A stretch of DNA of 64,000 bases from Martinezella rhizogenes (lineage in GTDB: Bacteria > Pseudomonadota > Alphaproteobacteria > Rhizobiales > Rhizobiaceae): assembly GCF_007002745.1 (NCBI RefSeq), contig NZ_SGNY01000002.1, positions 620,001 through 684,000 on the forward strand, written 5' to 3'. The position numbers and the translations under genes are program-made. Under the pieces are notes generated by a model, which worked only from the letters and a program-made list of their open reading frames with translations, did not search any database and was not told the origin of the DNA. Shown here piece after piece: positions 51,980 through 61,188 of the stretch (position 1 is its first letter; the number at the start of each line of letters is the position of its first letter).

Positions 51980-53929
51980 TTAAAACTCCTGCCAGTCATC
52001 CTTTGACGTATCCACCGCCGCATTGCCGGAGAAGGCGGAGGCGAGCTTGCGGCCCAGCGCGCGGACGGGGGATGCGACCGGCCTGTCGTTGCCGCCGGCA
52101 TTGCGAACCGGAGCGGGCTGGCTCTTCTGCTGATAGGCGGCTTCACCAAGCCTGAACTGCGAGAGCAGCTGGTTAAGCGAGGCGACCTCCTTGGCGAGGC
52201 TGTGGCTTGCGGCATTGGTTTCTTCCACCATCGCCGCATTTTTCTGCGTGTCCTGATCCATCTGGTTGACGGCCGTATTGATCTGCTGGAGGCCGGAAGA
52301 CTGCTCCTGTGCGGATTCGACGATGGAAACCACGTGCCGGTTGATCTCCTGCACTTCCGAGACGATGGTCGCCAGCGCCTTGCCGGTGTCGCCCACCAGC
52401 TGAACACCCTGCTGCACCTGATCGTTGGACGTGGTGATCAGCGCCTTGATTTCCTTCGCCGCACTGGCGGAGCGCTGCGCAAGCTCGCGCACTTCCTGTG
52501 CGACGACAGCAAATCCCTTGCCGGCCTCGCCCGCACGCGCGGCCTCCACACCGGCATTCAGCGCCAGAAGATTGGTCTGGAAGGCGATTTCGTCGATCAC
52601 ACCGATGATATTGCTGATCTCATTGGCGGATTTGGCAATCTGTTCCATGGCGACCACGGCGCGGCGCACCACTTCGCCGGATTGTTCGGCACCCGCCTTG
52701 GCGCGGCTGACGATCTGGCCGGCTTCTTGCGCGCGCTTGGTGGAATCGCGCACCGTGGTGGTGATCTCTTCCAGGGCGGCGGCGGTTTCTTCCACGGCTG
52801 CGGCCTGCTGTTCCGTGCGCTTGGCAAGATCATCGGCGGCCGATTTGATCTCGTTTGCGCCGGCACCGATGCCACCGGCATTCTGCGCAACCTTGGTCAG
52901 CGCGCCCTGCAGCTTTTCAGCCGACATGTTGAAGTCGTTGCGAACGCCATCCAGCGCTGCCGTGAACGGCTGGCCGATGCGATAGGAAACATCGCCTTCG
53001 GACAGTTTCGACAGACCTGCAGCGAGATTATCGACTGCGAACTTAACGTCAGCCGCTTCGCGCGCCTTCTGCTGCTCACGCTCGATGCGGTCCTTTTCCG
53101 AAAGGCTACGATTGGCTTCGGTTTCCTGCTCGAGACGAATACGCTCGAGCGCATTTTCGCGGAATACCTGAACGGCTTTGGCCATCTGGCCGACTTCGTC
53201 TCCGCGGCCCGTGCCGTCGATTTCCGCCGCCGTCTCGCCGCCGGCCAACGCTACCATCCGTTCGCGCAGGCGGGCAATCGGCGCGGTGATGCCACGCGAC
53301 GCCACGAAAATCGCCAGAATGACACCGATGGAGAAAACAAATCCGATCGCGGCAAGCGATGTCAGGATCGTCGAATTGGTCTGGTCCGTCAGATCGTCAC
53401 TACCCTTGATGACGCCTTTCGCCAGCTTGTCCAGCAGCGCCGCCATCTCAACCGCGGCGGGGCGAATGGAGGCATCAGCCTTCAGCATCTCCGCTGCCGC
53501 TTCCGCGGAGCGATCTGCGATGCCAAATTCGACCGCCTTGTCGGTAATCGCGGTAATCTCCTGCGATTTCGCCATAAAGCCGTTGATTGCAGTCGCCTCT
53601 TCGGGAAAGGCCGCCTTCACATTGTTGAGGCGCATCACCAGCAGCCGCTTGCTCTCGGCATAAAATTCCCTGGCAACCTTGATATCCGGCCCGCTCGCAT
53701 CATAGGCCATCACCTGATAGGCACCATAGGCAACCGCGGCGAGATTTCGGTTGGCCCGCGCAAGCTCCACCAGAGCGGCGTTGTCATTGGCAATGAAGAA
53801 CGAATAGGCCGTATCCGCCTCCTTGTAACGGCTGGACATGAAGGCGGTCGCGGCGAGACCGACGATGCAGAGCGGCAGAATAAGCGACAGGATTTTGGTG
53901 CGAATGCTGGCGTTTTGAAGGAAAGACAC
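51980..53929 (-). CDS. methyl-accepting chemotaxis protein
   Basis: A 649-residue chemoreceptor. A first membrane helix (about 12-30) and a second (about 190-215, LTSLAAIGFVFSIGVILAIF) bracket a periplasmic four-helix ligand domain of about 160 residues. A HAMP domain follows (GITAPIARLRERMVALAGG), with a second HAMP-like stretch near 305-355, then the signalling coiled coil whose hairpin tip reads EIAFQTNLLALNAGVEAARAGE near 490 (given here as IAFQTNLLALNAGVEAARAG). The C-terminus ends in DDWQEF, a pentapeptide of the xWxxF type that tethers CheR and CheB. Ligand unknown. It is single, with a 430-base upstream region. Confidence 0.93.
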   Translation of the reverse strand: MSFLQNASIRTKILSLILPLCIVGLAATAFMSSRYKEADTAYSFFIANDNAALVELARANRNLAAVAYGAYQVMAYDASGPDIKVAREFYAESKRLLVMRLNNVKAAFPEEATAINGFMAKSQEITAITDKAVEFGIADRSAEAAAEMLKADASIRPAAVEMAALLDKLAKGVIKGSDDLTDQTNSTILTSLAAIGFVFSIGVILAIFVASRGITAPIARLRERMVALAGGETAAEIDGTGRGDEVGQMAKAVQVFRENALERIRLEQETEANRSLSEKDRIEREQQKAREAADVKFAVDNLAAGLSKLSEGDVSYRIGQPFTAALDGVRNDFNMSAEKLQGALTKVAQNAGGIGAGANEIKSAADDLAKRTEQQAAAVEETAAALEEITTTVRDSTKRAQEAGQIVSRAKAGAEQSGEVVRRAVVAMEQIAKSANEISNIIGVIDEIAFQTNLLALNAGVEAARAGEAGKGFAVVAQEVRELAQRSASAAKEIKALITTSNDQVQQGVQLVGDTGKALATIVSEVQEINRHVVSIVESAQEQSSGLQQINTAVNQMDQDTQKNAAMVEETNAASHSLAKEVASLNQLLSQFRLGEAAYQQKSQPAPVRNAGGNDRPVASPVRALGRKLASAFSGNAAVDTSKDDWQEF

Positions 53930-54363
53930 GGAAACCTCACGTCAATGAAAAACCGCTCCTTCCCCGTGCCGGAGGTGTTCGGCAAAACTGACATTGCACG
54001 TCGAACGCCTCGATCATTGAGGCTTCGCGAGACGCATCACCGGCCCGAGCCGCGATTTGCATCATGCATGCGCCCGCCAAAAGTGATGCCCGCCCATCAA
54101 ATATCGACAGGTTACCTTCTAAAGCACAGGCGACCCGAAAGAGAGCGGAGGCGCATTTCGAGAGAAATGGAGCGCGGCCAATTTGCTGGATGCCGATCAC
54201 CATTCCTTGTTCGATAAAATGATTATAGTCAAAAACTTTACAATTCCTTCATGTCCCTCGGGCCTGCAGAATATTAGGATTATAAAGCGGCGACAGGTAT
54301 TTCTGCCGCCTGCTTTGCCGAACGAAGCGGCGCCTGCAACACGCATCCACCGCCCCCGGCCCA
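53930..54363. other. intergenic region between the chemoreceptor and MFS genes
   Basis: No gene is supported in these 434 bases. A reverse-strand frame at 53937-54203 has no family features and high Cys content. A+T-rich stretches near 54215-54290 (ATAAAATGATTATAGTC) may hold the receptor promoter. I see no repeat or hairpin of note. Confidence 0.4.
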
Positions 54364-55563
54364 TCATCCGCTTCGGGCAAAAGTCCGCGCTTTGCGCATC
54401 ATCGTCCAGCGCTGAACCAGTGCGGCCAGCAGGGCAAGACCGGCCATGGCGGCAAAGACCACCGCGATATCGCGATAGGCCGTTGCAAAACCGAACCGGG
54501 CAATCCACGGCTGGCTCGCCAGCGGCGAGATGAAATGTCCGAGGAACATCGATGCCGTGACGATGCCGGCGATACGCCCGCGCAGCCGCAGCGGTGCAAG
54601 CATGATCGTCGTGGACATGATGGCCGGCATCACAAGGCCAAGACCAAGCCCCGCCACGCCAACCGCCGACAGCATGAATACCAGCCCGTCTGCCATGGCA
54701 AGCAGCGCAAATCCCGTCGCCATCAGCACCAGCCCGACGGCAAGAATGGCGGCCACACCCATATGGCTGCGCAATCTTGCAAAATTGAGCGCCGTCAGCG
54801 CACCCGCCAGATTGAAGATGCCAATCGCATATCCCGCAACACTGCCGGAAAACACGCCGAGTTCACGCATGAAAAACGGCAATTGCGAAGGGATGGTGTA
54901 AAACAGCGCGTTGACGAGAAACACTGCCGCCGCCAGCACGGCCACCAGAGGCCAATTGACGGCAAAAGCCGGCCCGCCCTCGCCGCCGCGGCTATCACCC
55001 CTCGCCGGTTCCTTCAGGAAAAGCAGGGCCGCCGGCAGAATGAGCAGGGCGATGGCATAGACCGCAAAGGGTGCGCGCCAGTGAATATCTGCCAGCAATC
55101 CACCCGCGACGACGAAAAAGACACCGCCAAGCTGGGTGAAAGCCTGCTGCAGCCCCAGATAACGCTCCCGTGCCGGCCCCTCGAAATAGTCGCCCACCAG
55201 CGCCGTGCCGATCGTCATGATGCCGCCGATCGCCAGACCCAGAAACGCCCGTCCAACGAGCAGACCCGCAAGGCTATCGGCAAAAAGACCGGATATGCCG
55301 GAAAGGCTGTAAAGCAGGATGGCACCCAGCAGCAGCCGTTTGCGGCCGAAGCGGTCCGCCAGCATTCCGGCGACGGGCGCGCAGAGCGCAACGAAAACCG
55401 ATGGCAAGGTCAACACCATACGGCTCAACAGCCCGACATTGGCTGTCGACAGGAAGTTCTGTTCGATGGCGGGCAGCGAGGGCGCAACCGTCGTTCCGGC
55501 CATGATGGTGAGTGTGGCGACAAACAGCAGGGTGATTTTCAGCGCCGTGGAATTTTCAGCCAT
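54364..55563 (-). CDS. major facilitator superfamily drug/metabolite transporter
   Basis: A 399-residue transporter with twelve hydrophobic segments. The loop 2-3 motif GMLADRFGRKRLLLG near residue 64 is the MFS signature, and LVGRAFLGLAIGGIMTIGTAL near residue 100 (given in part as LVGRAFLGLAIGGIMTIG) marks helix 4. The subgroup is that of the arabinose-efflux/Bcr-type drug exporters. The ATG at 55563 is preferred because GGGAGG lies seven bases upstream; a GTG two codons earlier is in frame. Substrate unknown; no regulator is adjacent. Confidence 0.86.
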   Translation of the reverse strand: MAENSTALKITLLFVATLTIMAGTTVAPSLPAIEQNFLSTANVGLLSRMVLTLPSVFVALCAPVAGMLADRFGRKRLLLGAILLYSLSGISGLFADSLAGLLVGRAFLGLAIGGIMTIGTALVGDYFEGPARERYLGLQQAFTQLGGVFFVVAGGLLADIHWRAPFAVYAIALLILPAALLFLKEPARGDSRGGEGGPAFAVNWPLVAVLAAAVFLVNALFYTIPSQLPFFMRELGVFSGSVAGYAIGIFNLAGALTALNFARLRSHMGVAAILAVGLVLMATGFALLAMADGLVFMLSAVGVAGLGLGLVMPAIMSTTIMLAPLRLRGRIAGIVTASMFLGHFISPLASQPWIARFGFATAYRDIAVVFAAMAGLALLAALVQRWTMMRKARTFARSG

Positions 55564-55847
55564 CGTCACGCCTCCCTGGAAGGGGAGCGCGGGTTGCGGG
55601 CGCGGCCAGATATGATCCGTAGGGAGAGTATGATATCGCTCATGGAACGTCCTTCAACAGTGTTCCATGCTCTGATAATTCCTCAACAATAGTTGAGGTC
55701 AATAGCTGCGATGAAAAAATGTACCCCATCAATGGCGAATGGCATCTCCAGTCCTGCCACCAGCACGGCGGAGCACCACTTGCGCGCACCGGCACGAACC
55801 GGCACGAACCGGCGTCTTCCCACCAGACATCGTCCGCAACGAACAGC

Positions 55848-57239
55848 CTATGATGTGGGGCGCGAAAGAGGCTTCGGCACCATTATCCCGTCATCATCGG
55901 CGCGGGCCGGCTCCCGCCGTTTCTCATCCTGGACCAGGCTGGCAGTCGCCTGCAGATGCAGGCCCATCACGGCGACGATAAGGAAAAACCAGACGAAACC
56001 AGCGCTTAGCATGAGGATCGTTTCCAGAAAGCTGTAAAGCAGCACATATAGCCAGACGCCGACATAAAGCCGCGTCAGCGGGCTTTTGCGCGTGGCCTCA
56101 TCCATCTTGCCAAGATAATGAAGCGGCAGCAGATAGATCCACACCAGCACCAGCACCAGACCCGGAATGCCGGCCGCAAGCACAAGGTCGAAATAGGCAT
56201 TATGCGCAGCCGGCGCGGTCGCCGCCCAGCTGTTGTTTTCAATGGAACTCGATAATAGCGCATCGCTGCGCCAGAAGGCCTGATACCCGTAGCCGAGAAC
56301 CGGTCGCTGATGGATATAATCAATGGCGATGGTCCAGATATCGGTTCGGCCCGTGAAACTGGCGTCGATCCCCATATTGGTCAGCATCTGCGAAAAGACC
56401 GGATCGACAGTGGTACCGATAACCACCGTCGTGAAGACCACCATCAGCAGGGTCACGACCAGATACCGCCATTGGGGCCAGCGCACGATGAACCAGCCTG
56501 TACCGATGATGATCGGCATCAGCCCAAGCGCCGTCTTGCCGCCTGACTTGACCAGAAAGATCAGCGACAGCAGTAGAACCACCATCCCCCCGAAGAAGGA
56601 CCAGCGCCTGCAAAGGTAGATCCCGACGATGATCAGCACCGACATGATCGAGGCGGCCTCGTTCTTGTGATTGAAGACGCCCCGCCAGTTGCCCGCAAGA
56701 AACGGCTCAAGCGCATCGCTGACCTGATGAATCGACCGCCCGGGCAAAGCCGCGATCCCGAAATAGCACAGGAACAGGATAATCCACACGCAGAAGGCAA
56801 GCATGGTGGTGAAATGCCGCTCGGTGCGCGGCAACTGCAGGAAACCATCCGCAAGCGCACAGATGATGGCGCACATGACCAGCCGCCGCAGCGAGAACAT
56901 CGGCGCTTCGCCCACCAGCGAAGTGAACGCATACCAGCCGAAAATCGCCGCGATCAGCAGGCGCGGTGCAAAGAGGATCGAGAACGACTTTTCCTTCGCC
57001 ATGAACGCCACGAAACTGAAAAGCAGAATGATCGCGGTGAGCTGGTTGAGAAGGCTGGAGCCGGCTGCCATGGCGGAGCCGGAATAGGTGGAGGAAAGTG
57101 AAACATAGGGCGAAAAGCCGATCGTGAAGTAAAGGAAGGTCACATAAAACAATGCGTCCCGCCAATAGCCACGCCCCTGTCCGTCGTCCGCTGCATCCAT
57201 AAGGGGTTTTTCTCTTCCTTTTTCCACGTCAGCACACAT
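55848..57239 (-). CDS. O-antigen ligase/polymerase-like membrane protein (Wzy/ExoQ type)
   Basis: A 463-residue polytopic protein with about eleven helices and a large periplasmic loop between about residues 268 and 345. The Wzy_C-type core includes NWRGVFNHKNEAASIMSVLI near residue 183 (given as NWRGVFNHKNEAASIM) and the loop motif TGRTDIWTIAIDYIHQRPVLGYG near 295 (as TGRTDIWTIAIDYIHQRP). Such proteins polymerise lipid-linked repeat units of exopolysaccharide on the periplasmic side. It is the first gene of the polysaccharide region. A later start at 57200 is possible. Confidence 0.86.
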   Translation of the reverse strand: MCADVEKGREKPLMDAADDGQGRGYWRDALFYVTFLYFTIGFSPYVSLSSTYSGSAMAAGSSLLNQLTAIILLFSFVAFMAKEKSFSILFAPRLLIAAIFGWYAFTSLVGEAPMFSLRRLVMCAIICALADGFLQLPRTERHFTTMLAFCVWIILFLCYFGIAALPGRSIHQVSDALEPFLAGNWRGVFNHKNEAASIMSVLIIVGIYLCRRWSFFGGMVVLLLSLIFLVKSGGKTALGLMPIIIGTGWFIVRWPQWRYLVVTLLMVVFTTVVIGTTVDPVFSQMLTNMGIDASFTGRTDIWTIAIDYIHQRPVLGYGYQAFWRSDALLSSSIENNSWAATAPAAHNAYFDLVLAAGIPGLVLVLVWIYLLPLHYLGKMDEATRKSPLTRLYVGVWLYVLLYSFLETILMLSAGFVWFFLIVAVMGLHLQATASLVQDEKRREPARADDDGIMVPKPLSRPTS

Positions 57240-57631
57240 CGTATCCGATGCTTCCTCCCCGTCACAGGAATATCCAGCAAAAATCCTATTTTTTAGTTAT
57301 GCATAATGCACGGAAGAATAGTAATTCCGTCTTTTTCTTTTGTTATAAAGAGATAGACCCGCAAACAGAGAAATGACGCATTATTCTGGAGGTCAGTTCG
57401 GGGAGCGATGGAATTTCCGCTGGAAACAATTTTGTGAATTGACATCAAATATTTGATTTTATTAAGTTCAAAACGAAATATAACCTGGAATAAATCGCTT
57501 CCGCCTGTACTGCAGAAGGACAATTTGGACGTATTGAGGGTATGACTCCTGGCTCTCTTTAGCGTATATTAACAACTCAAGATATATCCTGGAGTTGATC
57601 TCATAATTGCGCATAAGGCTGGAGACCTAAG
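57240..57631. other. A+T-rich divergent intergenic region of the polysaccharide cluster
   Basis: No gene is supported in these 392 bases, which are markedly A+T-richer than the flanks. They separate the polymerase-like gene (minus) from the GNAT-like gene (plus), and contain a 14-base palindrome beside a -35-like element described separately. GGAGACC before the GTG at 57632 places the GNAT-like start. Confidence 0.5.
57439..57457 (+). promoter_or_regulatory. palindrome ATCAAATATTTGAT beside TTGACA
   Basis: TTGACA at 57439-57444 overlaps by one base the perfect 14-base palindrome ATCAAATATTTGAT at 57444-57457. The combination looks like a promoter -35 element followed by an operator. It lies 175 bases upstream of the GNAT-like gene and about 200 bases upstream of the polymerase gene in the other direction. 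Confidence 0.4.
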
Positions 57632-58795
57632 GTGGACGTTCCAAGACACACCAACATGGACGATGGCGATATCGGTCAATCCACACGGTGCACGGGCAAG
57701 CCCGGAACGGTCGGCATTCGCCCCATGCGCAAGGACGATGTCGAGGCTGTCGAGGCGGTTCTCAACAGCGCGTTCAAGAAGACCGGGCGTGACGTAAATT
57801 TCGATTTCCGCTCCTATGTCGAGACATTGTTCTTCAGCAGCCCCACCTTTGATCCGGAATATGGCAGCGTCGTCTATGATGCGGGGGAAAACAGGGTCAC
57901 TAGCGTCATCCTCGCAGTCCCCATGCGGTTTATCGCGAATGGAAAAGCCATTACCGCCAGGTTATTGTGCGCTTTCGCATCAGATGGGAAACTCGGCGCG
58001 CTGGGGGCTGCCCGCCTGTCTCGCAGCATGCGGGCAACGAAACATGACATGCTGTTTTCGGACACGGCCTCCCCCGTCAGCGCCGATCACTGGGTGGCGA
58101 TCGGCGGCAATATGATGCCGATCGAAAGCCTGCAATGGCACAAGGCCCTCAAGCCCTTCTGCACGATTGCGCTGCGCATGCCGCGACGCTCGAAACTGGT
58201 CAAGACCACCCTTGCCCTGTCGGCGCTTGGATTTATCGACGGCATCCTGCGATCATGGAAAAAAGGCTTGAGGCCGCATCAGGTCGCCGGCGCCAGCGTC
58301 AGAACCGTGGATTTCGAGACATTCCGCCGCAAGGCGCTGACGATGATCGAGCGGTTTTCCATTCGTCCGGAATGGTCTCACGAGGAGTTTCACTGGCTGA
58401 TAGAAATGAGCAGGGCCAACGAGAGCCTCGGTGAACTGAAAAGCCTGACGATCGAGACCGCAGAAGGCCATGTCATGGGCGCCGCGCTGTTTTTCGGCCA
58501 GCCGGGAAGAACCGCCTATGTGCTTAATCTCGTCTGTGATGCCGGCCGTGAAAACGACGTGCTCAACACCCTGTTCCGCCATTTCGACGACGAGAACTAC
58601 GCCCACGTCACCGGCATGTCACAGCCCTTTCTCATAAACGCGCTGTACCGCCAGAACCATATGAGCTTTCGCCATGACGGATATTTCTGCATGGCAACCC
58701 GGGATGAAGCCCTGCGCGACCGGGCGATTGCCGGCGACATCTATATTGGCGGGCTGTGCTCGGAAAGCTGGAGCAAGCTCATAACCGACTATTGA
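57632..58795 (+). CDS. GNAT-fold acyltransferase-like protein of the polysaccharide cluster
   Basis: A 387-residue protein with two acetyltransferase-fold halves. The first (residues about 27-150) starts with GIRPMRKDDVEAVEAVLNSAF, given here as GIRPMRKDDVEAVEAV, the opening of a GNAT domain. The second half (about 230-370) ends with FRHDGYFCMATRDEAL. Clear acetyl-CoA loop residues are not obvious, so it may be a FemAB- or BioF-like member or a degenerate acyltransferase. The start is a GTG at 57632 with GGAGACC upstream. Between two polysaccharide genes, it may add acyl groups to the sugar or lipid precursor. Confidence 0.68.
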   Translation: MDVPRHTNMDDGDIGQSTRCTGKPGTVGIRPMRKDDVEAVEAVLNSAFKKTGRDVNFDFRSYVETLFFSSPTFDPEYGSVVYDAGENRVTSVILAVPMRFIANGKAITARLLCAFASDGKLGALGAARLSRSMRATKHDMLFSDTASPVSADHWVAIGGNMMPIESLQWHKALKPFCTIALRMPRRSKLVKTTLALSALGFIDGILRSWKKGLRPHQVAGASVRTVDFETFRRKALTMIERFSIRPEWSHEEFHWLIEMSRANESLGELKSLTIETAEGHVMGAALFFGQPGRTAYVLNLVCDAGRENDVLNTLFRHFDDENYAHVTGMSQPFLINALYRQNHMSFRHDGYFCMATRDEALRDRAIAGDIYIGGLCSESWSKLITDY

Positions 58796-58838
58796 GCCGC
58801 CCCCACGCCCTTGGCGCAGAAGGCAGGCTGCAAGCGTT

Positions 58839-59924
58839 CTACGCCTTGGTGAAACGCTGGACATTCGCCGAGATCAGGTGGCGCAGCGCCTTCGCATAAC
58901 GTTTGGAGCGCGTCTTGGCTGCCAGCGCGCTGGTCCAGTCCACCATCGAGCCGTTGATATCGAAGTCACCCAGCTGTCCTTCGGGGACGTCACCCTTTTC
59001 GATACGCTCGACGATCGACCCCAGCGCCGCGTAAAATTCCGGCGAGCGATAGGGTGGATGTAGCGAATACATGCCCTTCCCCGTCCCGAGAAAATCCAGC
59101 CGGTGCACGCCCACGCGCATCATGTTGGTGCTCAGCACCTCTTCGGCGGGCATCGAGACCGGCTGCTGGTTATAGGCATAGGAGCGGATACGCCGCTTGG
59201 CATCGGGCCGCAGCAGTTCCAGAGAGCCGATCCGCTTGGCAAAACGGTCCATGTCGATCATGAAAAGCCGCGTGGAGACAGTGGCGAAACGCCATGTGGG
59301 GATGCGCGATGGCAGCTTGCGCGGCTCAGGGATGTTCCTCACCCCCGGCATGCCGACATGGCGGGAAATATCAAGATCGCCGCGCACCGTTGGCGGCCCG
59401 GAAAACGGCGTGATGCAAAGGGCATCCGGGTTGGCCTTCTGCAGGGCAACGGCCTCTTCGAACCAGCTCTGGCTGCCGCCGCCAAACATCATGTCGCTGT
59501 CCATATGCAGCACATAACGGGCATTGGCACGTTTCAGGCCATAGAAATACACATGAAACGGCCCCCCATCGAAGGCCTTGGCCGGATAGGGGATCGGCGA
59601 GCGCGAAAAGAAGGTCTTTGCCACCAGGTTGCGCGCCGCATCGCTGTAATCAACCACATCCACATGCAGATGCGGATAATTGGTCTGCATTTCCTCCAGC
59701 ATGTCGAAAAGGCGTTTGCTGGCCGCATCAAAGCCGTTGCCCTTGTAACGGCCCGCCCCGACCTGCCCGGTATCAACAGTCAGAAGAATGCGGTCCACCT
59801 GACCGCCCCAGACCCGCAGCTGATGCGGCAGGGTAAGGGCCGCATGCGGAGCATCGAAGGGATGCAGATTGATCTGCAGCGCTTTCTGTACGGGAGGAAG
59901 CGACGTTTCAGCACTCATGCTCAT
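58839..59924 (-). CDS. glycosyltransferase with DxD motif
   Basis: A 361-residue glycosyltransferase-like protein of the GT-A fold. The metal- and sugar-nucleotide-binding motif is LHMDSDMMFGGGSQSWFEEA near residue 139, here quoted as LHMDSDMMFGGG. The N-terminal region VWGGQVDRILLTVD is a Rossmann-type strand pattern. The acceptor is not known. Its start overlaps the end of the GH10 glycosidase gene by four bases (59921-59924), so the two are co-translated. It converges with the GNAT-like gene. Confidence 0.8.
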   Translation of the reverse strand: MSMSAETSLPPVQKALQINLHPFDAPHAALTLPHQLRVWGGQVDRILLTVDTGQVGAGRYKGNGFDAASKRLFDMLEEMQTNYPHLHVDVVDYSDAARNLVAKTFFSRSPIPYPAKAFDGGPFHVYFYGLKRANARYVLHMDSDMMFGGGSQSWFEEAVALQKANPDALCITPFSGPPTVRGDLDISRHVGMPGVRNIPEPRKLPSRIPTWRFATVSTRLFMIDMDRFAKRIGSLELLRPDAKRRIRSYAYNQQPVSMPAEEVLSTNMMRVGVHRLDFLGTGKGMYSLHPPYRSPEFYAALGSIVERIEKGDVPEGQLGDFDINGSMVDWTSALAAKTRSKRYAKALRHLISANVQRFTKA

Positions 59925-60991
59925 GCACCACGGTTCCGGAATTCATTGATGACGGCGATCATCGGTTTTTCGTTGAAGCTCCAGTCCAGCGGCAGCGGCC
60001 GGTTGGGCGTGCCGTCCCGGCGCGGATAGGCCCAACGGATCCAGCTATATTGGTCCGAAATACCCCAGGTCGTGATCGAGGAGAGCCCGCCACCCGCCGA
60101 GGCCGCTTCCAGAAAATCGCGGACCTGGCCGTTGATCAGCATATCGCGTTCGGCCTCCGGACCGGGCAGCGTCTGGTCCATCACATCCAGCTCCGTCACC
60201 AGAATGGCAAGACCGTAGCTGCGCATTTCCGTGGCGAACGCGGCAAGCTCGTCCTTGGCGATCGGCCAGCCGCCGCGCAGATGTCCCTGCAGGCCGATGG
60301 CGTTGATCGGCGCGCCCTTCTCAAGCAGTTCGAGAATAAGGTTGCGGAAGGCCGCGCGTTTGGCCGGCGATTTTTCAACCGCGAATTCCACATCATATTC
60401 GTTGAGAACGAGCTGCGCCTTCGGATCGACTGCGTGCGCAATATCGAAGGCCTTCTTGATGGCGTCCGATCCCGCCCCGTAATACCAGGCATCCCGCCGC
60501 GCGCGCACATTGCCCGGCACATCGGGGATCGGCTCATTGACCACGTCCCAGCTGTGGATCACGTCCTTGTAACGCTCCATCACCTTGACGATGTGGGTCT
60601 CCATCAGCTTCTCGACCTTGCCGCTGCCGCCGACACTCGCAAGCCAGGGCGCGTTGGAGGCGTACCAGATCAGCGGATGGCCGTGCATGGAAAGCTTGTG
60701 CTGGCGCGCAAAGTTGGCGATTGCATCCGCGGCGGCGAAATCGAACACGTCAGCGGAAGGCCGCATGACCTCCCATTTCATTTCGGTAACCGGGGTGATG
60801 CGCGAGCAATATTTGACAACAGCCTCGCCGATGCGGCTATCGGCATTGAGATCCGGCAGATAAACCGCCGCACCATAAGGGGCGGTTTTGACCGGCGCTT
60901 TCTTCTGCGCGGCAAGGGTCGGACCGGCCATGGCATGCAACAGGCCGGCACTCGCCGCACCGCCCAGAAAATTCCGCCGCCCGATCCGCAT
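59921..60991 (-). CDS. Tat-exported GH10 endo-glycosidase (xylanase-like)
   Basis: A 356-residue glycoside hydrolase family 10 enzyme. The N-terminus GRRNFLGGAASAGLLHAMAG is a twin-arginine signal, so the folded protein should be exported to the periplasm. The acid/base Glu153 in WDVVNEP and nucleophile Glu267 in VTELDV are intact, along with VTEMKWE near 68 and GHPLIWYASNAP near 104. The catalytic domain is complete with no carbohydrate-binding module. GH10 enzymes hydrolyse beta-1,4-xylan; in this setting, next to and coupled with a glycosyltransferase, cutting of the exported polysaccharide is more likely than plant-wall degradation, but both are possible. Confidence 0.88.
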   Translation of the reverse strand: MRIGRRNFLGGAASAGLLHAMAGPTLAAQKKAPVKTAPYGAAVYLPDLNADSRIGEAVVKYCSRITPVTEMKWEVMRPSADVFDFAAADAIANFARQHKLSMHGHPLIWYASNAPWLASVGGSGKVEKLMETHIVKVMERYKDVIHSWDVVNEPIPDVPGNVRARRDAWYYGAGSDAIKKAFDIAHAVDPKAQLVLNEYDVEFAVEKSPAKRAAFRNLILELLEKGAPINAIGLQGHLRGGWPIAKDELAAFATEMRSYGLAILVTELDVMDQTLPGPEAERDMLINGQVRDFLEAASAGGGLSSITTWGISDQYSWIRWAYPRRDGTPNRPLPLDWSFNEKPMIAVINEFRNRGA

Positions 60992-61188
60992 TCACCCGCC
61001 TCCGCAACCCTCGCGCATCAACGTCCGAAAGGACGCAACCACGCTCTAATTCTCAAAACATAACATCTCGATCATGCCAAAAGGATATTAAAGATTTGCA
61101 AGGTTAACCGACGCTATACCACGTCATAATTGGCGAGGTCCGCTTAATCCGGTAGTAACTTCGCTGTGCGAATTCTTGGCCCACCCTT

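Noticed and set aside
53937-54203. 88-codon reverse frame upstream of the chemoreceptor
   Set aside because: No family features and no good start context; composition is unlike neighbouring genes.
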